Shown in pieces: positions 1-7,570 of a DNA stretch of 64,000 nucleotides. The DNA comes from Hyphococcus flavus. Its GTDB lineage: Bacteria; Pseudomonadota; Alphaproteobacteria; Caulobacterales; Parvularculaceae. The stretch is taken from contig NZ_CP118166.1 of the NCBI RefSeq assembly GCF_028748065.1, forward strand, positions 77,501 through 141,500, written 5' to 3'. How positions within the stretch are numbered: the stretch's first letter is position 1; each line of letters opens with the position of its first letter. The notes beneath the pieces were generated by a model. The model had not been told where the DNA came from, did no database searches, and saw only the letters and a program-made list of their open reading frames with translations. The position numbers and the translations under genes are program-made.

Positions 1-456
1 ATGAAATGCAATGAAAGCTAAGGCGCCAGCTATGCCGCACAAAAGATAAAACGATACGAATAAACCCGCGCTGGCGAAGCCTGTAAATGATTTTAGCGTG
101 TCCACTGCCTTCATCCTCCGGGCCACAGGCGCGCCGAACGCCAACAGCCAAAGCATGTTCAACGCCAGATGCATAAACCCGGCATGCAGGAACATGTGGG
201 AGATCAACGGGGACAGCATGTTCACCCACCCATGATGAGCTTCAGGCCCCATGAGGAACCATTTCGGCGTAACCGCCGCGATGCGAACCAGCCGGTCAGC
301 GATTTGAATAGGCAGAAAAAGGAGGGCCGCCAACACGAACACATTCAGTGAGACGAGCAACAAGACGACGCCTGGAACATTAAACATTCGACGCCGGTCA
401 AATTCGCCGCCGGGCCGGCGCAATTCGTAAGGGACTTTGCCTGAATACCCGACCAT
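1..456 (-). CDS. Rhomboid family intramembrane serine protease (C-terminus cut by window edge)
   Basis: The minus strand is open from an ATG at 456 to base 1, giving 152 codons with no stop, so the 3' end lies outside the window. The product has a hydrophobic stretch near residues 33-55. It is followed by a segment ending SHMFLHAGFMHLALNMLW, the second rhomboid helix with the conserved HxxxN (HLALN). In the family these His and Asn residues line the active site and help form the oxyanion pocket. The catalytic Ser (GxSG) and His would be encoded beyond the edge, so activity cannot be judged. Rhomboids cut membrane proteins within the bilayer. The family call is strong; the substrate is unknown. 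Confidence 0.88.
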   Translation of the reverse strand, partial: MVGYSGKVPYELRRPGGEFDRRRMFNVPGVVLLLVSLNVFVLAALLFLPIQIADRLVRIAAVTPKWFLMGPEAHHGWVNMLSPLISHMFLHAGFMHLALNMLWLLAFGAPVARRMKAVDTLKSFTGFASAGLFVSFYLLCGIAGALAFIAFH

Positions 457-604
457 GCGTTCAATACTGTCCCATTTTGGCTCGACTACGAGCCGTTACC
501 GGTACGCGAGTCTGAAATGTAAACATCCGTAGGGCCGAGCGCAAACCTTTGTTCACTTAAGCGGGATAGGCTTTTTGCGAGATTTCATAAGCCGCAGGAT
601 AGTC

Positions 605-1309
605 ATGGTTAAAATCCAGCAGCAACCGGACCCAAATGGGAACAACAAAGCGCCGGCGTTAGATGAAGAGACCGAACGCCGTCTGCACCAGCGTGCGGAT
701 TTACCATTGAAGGTGCGATTTTTGACCGATAGCGGCTGCGAATGGACAGGCATGGTCACAAATATTTCCGCTGGCGGAGCCATGATCCGTGCAAAATACC
801 CTCCCGGATTTGGTCAAAGCGTCGTGCTCTATATCGACCAAGTCGGCCGTATCGAAGGAAAAGTCGTGCGTTCGGAAAGCGAAAGCTTTGCCGTCAGCTA
901 TCGGCGAAAACGCGCTAAACACGCCAAACTCGCGGATGAACTTACGACGGCCATGCATACTCGCCACCGAAAAATTGATCGGCGCGGGAGCCCGCGCGTG
1001 AAACATGATGCGCCCGCCACTGTTTACCTCGAGGATGGCAGGGTTATTCAGTGTGCGATCCTTGATATTTCCTTAACTGGCGCATCAATCGAAATCAGCC
1101 CTCGCCCCCCATTGGGCATGCACCTCATTCTGGGACGCATGACAGCGAAGGTGATCCGCCGCCACGAAAAAGGGGTAGGCGTTGTCTTTACGGGGGCTGC
1201 GGACCGGATGGATGAAGTGATCGCGCAATCAGGAGACGAAGAACCGGAGCCATATTCCCCTCCTGGCCCGGAACTTGCTCGTTCCTTCGGAAAAAAGGGC
1301 GCACGCTGA
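605..1309 (+). CDS. Tandem PilZ-domain protein (likely c-di-GMP binding)
   Basis: The 234-aa protein carries two PilZ domains. The first has RxxxR at about residues 26-30 and NxSxxG (NISAGG) at 53-58. The second has RxxxR at 127-131 and DxSxxG (DISLTG) at 154-159. Both motif pairs are intact, so both domains could bind cyclic di-GMP. The start was placed at ATG 605, which has AGGA five bases upstream; an in-frame TTG at 575 is possible but has no good ribosome site. There is no signal peptide or membrane segment, so a cytoplasmic effector is expected. The acidic, proline-rich tail is probably disordered. It is followed 30 bp later by a GYF-domain gene. The output target is unknown. Confidence 0.88.
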   Translation: MVKIQQQPDPNGNNKAPALDEETERRLHQRADLPLKVRFLTDSGCEWTGMVTNISAGGAMIRAKYPPGFGQSVVLYIDQVGRIEGKVVRSESESFAVSYRRKRAKHAKLADELTTAMHTRHRKIDRRGSPRVKHDAPATVYLEDGRVIQCAILDISLTGASIEISPRPPLGMHLILGRMTAKVIRRHEKGVGVVFTGAADRMDEVIAQSGDEEPEPYSPPGPELARSFGKKGAR

Positions 1310-1339
1310 ATCTCGCGCGTTTACGATTAAGGATAGCTC

Positions 1340-1969
1340 ATGCTCGCTGCTGAGAACTGGTGTTTGAAAGTCGAAGATAAGGTTTACGGACCTTATACGT
1401 CTGAACAGATGCGTAAATTCGCACATGAGGGCCGCCTTGCCCCATGGTCGATGATCGCGCCTGCCGGCGGTCGATCATGGCGCGAAGCGCGATCCGAAGC
1501 TGTGTTTGCCAATTTCTTTGGCGTTCAAAAAACACCTGGCCCCAAGAAAGAAGACAAAGTCTTCGGCAAGCGTAACGATTGGGACGATGACTTTGAAAAG
1601 CAGTCAGCACCCGCCAATGACAAACCTGCAAACTCACCCAACCAGGTTCGCCAGACGCAAAATCGCAAACAACATGAAATACAGGCTGCAAACTTCATTC
1701 TGATTTTCGATGTGGTCAGCGGCGCTGCAAGCCGCGTCGAAGCAGCCGTATTAAGCCTCGGCCAGGCGTTTCGTATTGCTGACAATGTATGGAGTGTTTC
1801 CTGCGAACTGACGGCTGTCGGCGTGCGCAATGCGATTGCCCCCTATCTTCGCGGCAGCGAGTCCATCTTCGTTGTTGACGCAACACGCGGGCGTACATCC
1901 TGGCGCAATTACGCACCAGAAACACAGTCAAAAATCACCGCTGCTTACTTAACTGCGAGAGTCGCTTAA
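1340..1969 (+). CDS. GYF_2 (DUF4339) domain protein
   Basis: This 209-aa protein opens with a GYF_2-like domain (about residues 6-50), recognised from WCLKVEDKVYGPYTSEQM and the following EGRL and W positions. In bacteria this fold is a small, presumably protein-binding module. A charged low-complexity linker (about 65-112) is followed by a compact alpha/beta-looking C-terminal region of about 95 residues that I do not recognise. AAGGA lies just upstream of the ATG at 1340. Its position 30 bp behind the PilZ gene suggests co-transcription. No signal peptide is visible. The specific role is unknown. Confidence 0.7.
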   Translation: MLAAENWCLKVEDKVYGPYTSEQMRKFAHEGRLAPWSMIAPAGGRSWREARSEAVFANFFGVQKTPGPKKEDKVFGKRNDWDDDFEKQSAPANDKPANSPNQVRQTQNRKQHEIQAANFILIFDVVSGAASRVEAAVLSLGQAFRIADNVWSVSCELTAVGVRNAIAPYLRGSESIFVVDATRGRTSWRNYAPETQSKITAAYLTARVA

Positions 1970-2233
1970 TTCGCGCCTCATGTCATTAACACTTGCGAAT
2001 TTTTTCTGACAATCGCGATTACTCTCGGCGCTTTCCTGCAAACGCTGTATAGTCACATTGGTGACTGATTCGCGGGAACGCCTTTAAAGGAGTATCGGGC
2101 GTCAGGATGCAGGCAGTAAACATAAGCCGAATTATCTACGCTGCACTAAGTGCGTATGAGAGTTCGTATCGCCGTCTTTTCATTTCTCGCTTTCGTCGCC
2201 GTTTCACCATTTCAATAGTTATTGGAGGCGTAA
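1970..2233. other. Intergenic region upstream of phoH
   Basis: These 264 bases separate the GYF gene from phoH and have no convincing coding potential. There is a small dyad GCACT-A-AGTGC near 2142-2152 and a purine-rich stretch near 2087-2092. An open frame beginning at 2107 runs into phoH in another frame and is not credible. The region probably holds the phoH promoter and leader, but no clear -35/-10 pair was found. Confidence 0.4.
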
Positions 2234-3004
2234 ATGGCCAAACGCACGGCGCGTCGCGCAGCGCGGCGCTTGCAGGAGCATGTGCTTTACGATGAAGATT
2301 CGAATGTAAGACACCTATTTGACGAACCCCAATGGTCGCCTCTCGATAATACAAAATACAAAAGCGATAATCGCGAACAAAAATATCGCAAGAACATAAA
2401 AGCCCAGAACCCATCCCAGCAACAAATGCTGGATGCTATCGACGAGGCGCCGCTTGTTTTTGCTACCGGCGCTGCTGGTACCGGAAAAACCTACCTCGCC
2501 ATTGCCAAAGCTGTTGAGGCGCTGGATTCAGGATCCGTGCGGCGCATCATCCTTTCCCGGCCAGCAGTTGAAGCTGGAGAGAGTCTCGGTTTTCTACCTG
2601 GCGACATGGAGGAAAAACTGTCTCCATACCTCCGCCCGCTCTACGACGCGTTGTGCGACCGGCTTTCATCAAAGAGATTAAAGGCCCTGATGGCCGAAGG
2701 GGTCATCGAAATCGCTCCAATCGCCTATATGCGGGGGCGCACCCTGAATAACGCCTATATCGTCATCGATGAGGCGCAGAATTGCACCTACGGTCAGCTC
2801 AAGATGCTGTTGACCCGCCTCGGCTGGAATTCGTCCATGGTCGTCACCGGCGATCCTGCTCAAAGCGACCTGTTGCCAGGCCTTTCCGGCCTCAACGATG
2901 TGGTGGAAAAGCTCGAAGCCCTTGATAATGTTCGTGCGATCCGATTCTCGCGAGAGGATGTGGTGCGCCACCCATTGGTCGCGGAGATGATTGACGCCCT
3001 TTAA
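2234..3004 (+). CDS. PhoH family ATPase
   Basis: The 256-aa protein has a PhoH P-loop NTPase core: Walker A GAAGTGKT at residues 79-86, the family motifs SRPAVEAGESLGFLPGD and AYMRGRT, and Walker B VIDEAQ at 177-182. A downstream TGDPAQSDL resembles the sensor motif of superfamily 1 helicases. GGAG lies seven bases before the ATG. The basic N-terminus (KRTARRAARR) could bind nucleic acid. In the family PhoH is an ATP-binding protein linked to RNA metabolism and phosphate starvation, but its activity is poorly defined. It has no ybeY or miaB neighbour, unlike the common PhoL arrangement, so it may be the stand-alone PhoH type. Confidence 0.92.
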   Translation: MAKRTARRAARRLQEHVLYDEDSNVRHLFDEPQWSPLDNTKYKSDNREQKYRKNIKAQNPSQQQMLDAIDEAPLVFATGAAGTGKTYLAIAKAVEALDSGSVRRIILSRPAVEAGESLGFLPGDMEEKLSPYLRPLYDALCDRLSSKRLKALMAEGVIEIAPIAYMRGRTLNNAYIVIDEAQNCTYGQLKMLLTRLGWNSSMVVTGDPAQSDLLPGLSGLNDVVEKLEALDNVRAIRFSREDVVRHPLVAEMIDAL

Positions 3005-3096
3005 AGATTTCCCGCCGCCGGACCTCGGGATTTGCGCCCAGCCCAGGGCGTGGTAAGGACGCTGTCTTCCGCTACTTGTGTAATACGAGGATGGTG

Positions 3097-3858
3097 ATGA
3101 GTAACGGTTACGGGTTCGGCGGCGAAGAAATCAAACAGGAATCAAGCTGGCGTTATCCGCTTGGCATTTTCATGGCGACGCTCGTTCTGTGCGCCATATT
3201 TTTGTACTATTATGTTGGTCCGAGCGTTGAGGACTTTTCCGGCAACACGCCTAGCCCGGCCATTACCGAAGAACCAATTCGCGTTGAAATCGGCGGCATC
3301 GTTTTTAGCCCTGCAGCGAACTATACGGTCTATCCGCGCGCGCGCCGCGGCGGGGCTCGCGATGAGGTTGTACTTTATGCCTTATGGCCGACTATGAACG
3401 GCTACACGCCAGCCCAGCGAAAAGAATTTATTGATAACGATCCAGACACTCGCCGTATTGATATTACGATTTCAAAGCGATCGTCGGTTTTTACAGAGAG
3501 CCAAAGATTCGAACGGCTTTATCTTCCTGAAACCATCGACCAGCGCGGCGTGAGAACGCCTTATCAGTTAACAAAGTTCAATTTCAAGGATCAGCGCTCA
3601 AACGTGCCAACGAATGGCTATGCAGATACAGAGCTGTTCGTCGGCACTGACAAGGACGAGGATCTGGCGGCGCTTTTCTGCTTCAAGGAACTTGAAGAAA
3701 TAAGCAGCCCTGAATGTTGGCGCGAGTTCGAGTATGGCGACACAATTGAAGTAAGCTATCGTTTCAAACGTCCGTATTTGCCTGAATGGCGCTCACTTGA
3801 CGCCGCAGTTCAGGACTTCGTCAGAAAGCTTGATCAGTCTACGCTGGCTGAAGAGTAA
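3097..3858 (+). CDS. Membrane-anchored hypothetical protein
   Basis: The 253-aa protein is not recognised. A cytoplasmic N-terminus of about 20 residues is followed by one transmembrane helix (around YPLGIFMATLVLCAIFLYYY) and a soluble, probably periplasmic domain. That domain is rich in aromatic and charged residues and contains two cysteines (CF and CW) that could pair. The start was set at ATG 3097 because GAGG lies six bases upstream; ATG 3091 and TTG 3076 are alternatives. It stands alone on the plus strand and converges with the following minus-strand gene. Proteins of this layout are common single-copy hypotheticals in alphaproteobacteria. Confidence 0.7.
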   Translation: MSNGYGFGGEEIKQESSWRYPLGIFMATLVLCAIFLYYYVGPSVEDFSGNTPSPAITEEPIRVEIGGIVFSPAANYTVYPRARRGGARDEVVLYALWPTMNGYTPAQRKEFIDNDPDTRRIDITISKRSSVFTESQRFERLYLPETIDQRGVRTPYQLTKFNFKDQRSNVPTNGYADTELFVGTDKDEDLAALFCFKELEEISSPECWREFEYGDTIEVSYRFKRPYLPEWRSLDAAVQDFVRKLDQSTLAEE

Positions 3859-3876
3859 TCAGGCACGGATCGAAAT

Positions 3877-5295
3877 TTAATATTTCTGCGTTTGCGAGCT
3901 AAGAGCGACCATCATGACGGGCGCGATCAGCAGCCCGATCAATACGCTGACAGCAAAGTATCCGGCTGTCTCAACACCTGTTTCCCACTCAAAAGCGTAT
4001 GAGGACGCGAGAAACGCGCTTGCACTTGCGCCAACGGAAATCAAAAAGCGGCGTAAACCATCGCTCATTGCGTTTTGGGTTATATCGCGGGCATTGCGCC
4101 AAAGATCACCGGCATTCCGCCAACTAATCGTCAATTGCGAAAAAGCGATAGCCGCTAGCGCCATCGCCGCCAACCGGTCAGCAAGCGCAGGCAGGGTCAG
4201 CCCTACAATCGCGTAGAGATAGTGCGCAAAAAGACCACTGACGAATAATAACGCGACGATCAACAAGCTTGTTCTGATTGATACATATGCAATGCCAGCC
4301 GCCGCCAAGATTAAAGCTAGAAAGACAACTGTACTGGCAAATGCTGGCGCACCAACTTCAAAGAAAGCCAGCACAATCACAACACCGATGATCGCGCATG
4401 CCGCCAGCGCCGTAGTGGAAGGAAGCAATCGGCGCAGCGGGCGCCAGTTTTCCGAAAAAGCCTGACGCCGACGATTTTCATCTACTGCCGTTTGCTCTGT
4501 CGGGATAAATAAAGCTAAGGCAGCAGTGGTGCTAACGAGCGCGGTCACGGCCGCACAAAGAGTGACCGCAATGGCGGAAAACACAACTTGCGCCTCCGCT
4601 ATCCCGAAATTTGCATGAAAAGAAACTATCCCGGCAAAGATAGCGGCAGCAATCGCGGAAAACACAGACGGCGCTAATGCGGCGTGGCCCGCCGCTGCCG
4701 CAGCAGACTTCGACGGCGCGCCTCTTGCAAAGTTAACGGCGAAATCCGCGCCGACGCCAAGGCCGACGGTCACTCCCGCTGAAAAGGCAATTGCCAATAT
4801 CGATGCGTTGAAAGGCGTCTCAAGCGATCCCTGAAAACCAAGATAGCCCGCACCGCCTGCGACACCGATTAAAGCGGCTAGCGGCGCGATCACGCCAAGT
4901 CGAAGGGCATTGCGTATTAACGGCGACAAAACCGCCAAATAAAAGAAAAAACACACGCCCCCCAAAACAACGACTCGAGGGAGCGGTAACGGCGCTATCG
5001 ACACCATCCCAACAGCGTCAACCGTGAGCATAACGCCGACCGCCAGCATCACCGTTAAAAAAAGAGCGCCGATAAAGCGCTTCTGTGGTGCGAATCCCGC
5101 AAGCGCCAGCGGTGCGCAAATAAGGACAATGCCGCCGATCAAAAACCGGCCAACGATGTCTCCCGCTCCTGCTATTGACGAGTGGCGAACGCCAAGCACG
5201 CACAGCATCAAGGCCGCTAACGCAAGCACCGTCGTCGCCAGAACCGGGCGATTAGCAGACAGCTTTCCAATTAACCCGGAAGGGGCGCCCGGCAA
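3877..5295 (-). CDS. Polytopic membrane protein resembling RND/MMPL transmembrane bundles
   Basis: This 472-aa protein is almost entirely hydrophobic, with about 13-14 predicted helices. The stretch VGLGVGADFAVNFARGA near residue 180 resembles the conserved TM4 motif (GxxxD region) of MMPL/RND transporters. Small Ala/Gly-rich helices repeat in a second half. The large periplasmic loops of true RND pumps are absent, and this absence is the odd feature. The start is a TTG at 5295 with an AGAGGTGAG ribosome site; no ATG lies near. The DUF3126 gene ends 11 bp upstream, so the two are probably one operon. Transport or lipid movement is a guess. Confidence 0.6.
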   Translation of the reverse strand: MPGAPSGLIGKLSANRPVLATTVLALAALMLCVLGVRHSSIAGAGDIVGRFLIGGIVLICAPLALAGFAPQKRFIGALFLTVMLAVGVMLTVDAVGMVSIAPLPLPRVVVLGGVCFFFYLAVLSPLIRNALRLGVIAPLAALIGVAGGAGYLGFQGSLETPFNASILAIAFSAGVTVGLGVGADFAVNFARGAPSKSAAAAAGHAALAPSVFSAIAAAIFAGIVSFHANFGIAEAQVVFSAIAVTLCAAVTALVSTTAALALFIPTEQTAVDENRRRQAFSENWRPLRRLLPSTTALAACAIIGVVIVLAFFEVGAPAFASTVVFLALILAAAGIAYVSIRTSLLIVALLFVSGLFAHYLYAIVGLTLPALADRLAAMALAAIAFSQLTISWRNAGDLWRNARDITQNAMSDGLRRFLISVGASASAFLASSYAFEWETGVETAGYFAVSVLIGLLIAPVMMVALSSQTQKY

Positions 5296-5306
5296 TGCTC
5301 ACCTCT

Positions 5307-5531
5307 TCAGCTGGCCGGCTTCGCCGGCAGGTCGATTTCGAGGATCGCCATGTTGAAATCGTAAGACACGTCGCCGTCCTCGTCATCACGAAAGATCACG
5401 CCGATAAACTCATCGCCGAGGTAAACTTCAGCCGAATCATCTTTGTTCGCCCTGCCCCGCACCGTCAGATTCGGCACCGAGAACTTTGCTCCCAAATACT
5501 GTTGCAACCGGGCGATTTCGCTCGCATCCAT
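5307..5531 (-). CDS. DUF3126 family protein
   Basis: This 74-aa acidic protein matches the alphaproteobacterial DUF3126 pattern: an N-terminal EIARLQQYLGAKF helix, then beta-rich segments including AEVYLGDEFIGVIFRDDEDG and a C-terminal FNMAILEIDL. There is no signal peptide or cysteine. It is the first gene of a likely two-gene unit with the polytopic membrane protein downstream. Family function is not established. Confidence 0.85.
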   Translation of the reverse strand: MDASEIARLQQYLGAKFSVPNLTVRGRANKDDSAEVYLGDEFIGVIFRDDEDGDVSYDFNMAILEIDLPAKPAS

Positions 5532-5627
5532 AACGCTATTGTCCTTTACTTGCGCCCGTCATAACCATATCCGCTCGAGGCGCCAACCGTAGCGGCTGCT
5601 GTGATTACCAATTCAAGGAGATGAAGG

Positions 5628-6095
5628 GTGAGATTCTTTCGTAATACGGCTTTTTTGGCCGCTGTTTTTTTGGGGGCCTGCTCCGCCGGCAACCAAAACG
5701 ACTGCAGCAGCGACAGCATTACCGTAAGCGAAGCCTGGGCGCGTCCCGGACAGAACATGAGCGCTGCCTATCTGCGAATCTGCAACGGCGCTGATTCGCC
5801 CGACAAGCTTGTCAGCGCTTCTTTCAACGGCGCCGATGCTGTGGAACTGCATACGACAACGCTAGACGAGGAAGGCGTCGCCAGGATGGCGCCGATGACT
5901 GATGGGCTTGAGCTTCCGACCGGCTCGGAAGTGGTCATGGAGCCAGGCGGGGCGCATATCATGTTCATTGGCCTGACTTCAGCCATTGAAGAAGGTGACG
6001 AACCTGTCCTCTCCCTCAAATTTGAAAACGCGCCGCCAGTCGAAATTGCGCTCGAGGTTCGCCAGTCCGATAGCGCATCACATAGCAGCCACTGA
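5628..6095 (+). CDS. PCu(A)C family periplasmic copper chaperone lipoprotein
   Basis: The 155-aa product has a lipoprotein signal peptide ending LGAC (Cys18) and a PCu(A)C/DUF461 domain. The Cu(I) ligands of the family, H-(M)X10-M-X21-HxM, are present as His75, Met87 and/or Met90, and His110-x-Met112 (GGAHIMFIGL). SEAWARPGQNMSAAYL is the typical domain start. A His/Ser-rich tail may add copper affinity. Translation begins at GTG 5628 with AAGGAG seven bases upstream; the nearby ATG at 5621 is out of frame. Such chaperones deliver copper to the CuA or CuB sites of cytochrome c oxidase. It has no oxidase or Sco neighbour here. Confidence 0.9.
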   Translation: MRFFRNTAFLAAVFLGACSAGNQNDCSSDSITVSEAWARPGQNMSAAYLRICNGADSPDKLVSASFNGADAVELHTTTLDEEGVARMAPMTDGLELPTGSEVVMEPGGAHIMFIGLTSAIEEGDEPVLSLKFENAPPVEIALEVRQSDSASHSSH

Positions 6096-6099
6096 TTGG

Positions 6100-7305
6100 T
6101 TACTCAAACCGGTTACGGTCGCGGAACGTCACGATCTGCAATTTATCCTCGCCCACGTGATCACGGATGGTGGCGTCGAGGTCTACGATATGGAACCGGC
6201 TCCACTCGTTCGATTCAACAACCTTGAACATCATGGAAGTCGCCCGGCGCATAATGGCGCCCGCGAGAAGCACATAGACAAGAGACGACCCAACAAACGT
6301 AATCAACAAATTCATTGACGCATTATCTGCGATCAAAAACGTCAGGAAACCCACAAACAGCACTGCGGTTACCGCAAGGCCGCCAACCCAATAAAGTGTC
6401 GTATTTCGTCGCATCTGATAAAACTTGTTACGCAATACCAGCTCACACAGAAAAAGACGCATAGCGAACCAGTGATAAGCCAAGGTCCAGGAACCAGCCT
6501 CATCCTTTAGTTCTTCGCGCTGCCCCATACGTTTGTCGCGCTCCACATTTAACGCACGTCGTTTGGCGACCTGAAAGTTGTTATTGATGCGTGCAAATTT
6601 TGACGTGATGTAATTGTCGAGATTCATCAGGTTCCGCTGCTGCACAACCTTATAAGGCCAACTGAAAACAAAGAATGCGAGCAAAACCGCCCCTACTGCG
6701 CCCGCGCCTAGCACCACTGCTGAGAACTCTCCAACAACCCCCATTACGCTTAGTGTGGATTGCTCCATATCAGTTTGCAGGAAAAACAATGCGGCGGAGA
6801 AGCTGATCAGAAATAACGCCGGCATCCAGTAAAGCAGCATACGGCGCGTGTTCGCATTCAGCGTTCTTCGAAAAAGCGTCGTTACTTCCAGAAAACGCCG
6901 GTCAATACTGTTCGCGTCAAAGCCTAGTGCATCGTTTAAATAATCCTGCTCAACTTCCTCATAAAAAAAGTCACCACGCGTGAATAATGGAAATCTGTAG
7001 CCGTAAAACGCTCTTGCATTCGCTGCATATTCCGTTGCTTGCTCCAATGTCAGTTCAGAAGCAGAACGCTCGGTCAGTCGTGGTCTGGGCAATTGTGTGA
7101 ATAAAAATGTTTCAACGCCTGTGGGTGGTTCTTCGGTATATTCTTGTTGCAACAACTCCACTGCAGCAGCGCCAGCGACCACGGACCCGCCTGCGTTTGC
7201 TGTTGTCTTCGTCGATGCCCTCGCCTCCCGTGCCGTCGCCTTAAGCAAACGGCCAAACACCCGGAATGGAAAAGTCAAAAACTTGAAAATTTGTCCCAAC
7301 ATCAT
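6100..7305 (-). CDS. Four-helix membrane protein of unknown function
   Basis: This 401-aa protein has four clear hydrophobic segments in two pairs (about residues 156-176, 190-217, 303-326 and 331-351). They are separated by a charged cytoplasmic region of about 85 residues with helical, basic character (KRRALNVERDKRMGQREE). The N-terminal 150 residues look soluble apart from a short amphipathic start. GAGGAGG precedes tandem ATG codons at 7305 and 7302; either may be used. It converges with the copper chaperone gene, with only four bases between stops. No family was recognised; a sensor or scaffold role would be speculation. Confidence 0.65.
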   Translation of the reverse strand: MMLGQIFKFLTFPFRVFGRLLKATAREARASTKTTANAGGSVVAGAAAVELLQQEYTEEPPTGVETFLFTQLPRPRLTERSASELTLEQATEYAANARAFYGYRFPLFTRGDFFYEEVEQDYLNDALGFDANSIDRRFLEVTTLFRRTLNANTRRMLLYWMPALFLISFSAALFFLQTDMEQSTLSVMGVVGEFSAVVLGAGAVGAVLLAFFVFSWPYKVVQQRNLMNLDNYITSKFARINNNFQVAKRRALNVERDKRMGQREELKDEAGSWTLAYHWFAMRLFLCELVLRNKFYQMRRNTTLYWVGGLAVTAVLFVGFLTFLIADNASMNLLITFVGSSLVYVLLAGAIMRRATSMMFKVVESNEWSRFHIVDLDATIRDHVGEDKLQIVTFRDRNRFE

Positions 7306-7417
7306 CCGCCCTCCTCTCTTTATTGAGAAATGGCGATTGCCGGTTTTAATTCAATATCTGTCTGAAAACATTCATAAATTTCGCATGTGCGCAAAAACGC
7401 TGGCCGCTGAACATTAC

Positions 7418-7423
7418 GTATAA
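7418..7423 (+). promoter_or_regulatory. Possible -10 element (TATAAT) in 7306-7570 intergenic region
   Basis: The AT-rich region between the divergently transcribed membrane-protein gene and the ABC-F gene contains a perfect TATAAT. No matching -35 hexamer lies 16-18 bases upstream, so this is only a candidate. The rest of the 265-base gap holds no recognisable gene or RNA. Confidence 0.25.
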
Positions 7424-7570
7424 TATTCACATTTTCTATTTCTCAAGCATAGGTGCGTTGAAGGCACAGTTGCCAAAAGAGAAGTATTTGCGGATCAAGC
7501 CAATGCTTATGCAACTCATTGAACTACAGCCCTTTCACAATGACTAAGCGGCGGCTAAAAGCGCGCCGTC

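Noticed and set aside
2107-2295. 62-codon frame before and into phoH
   Set aside because: Overlaps phoH in a different frame, lacks a well-placed ribosome site and has a low-complexity product with no recognisable family.
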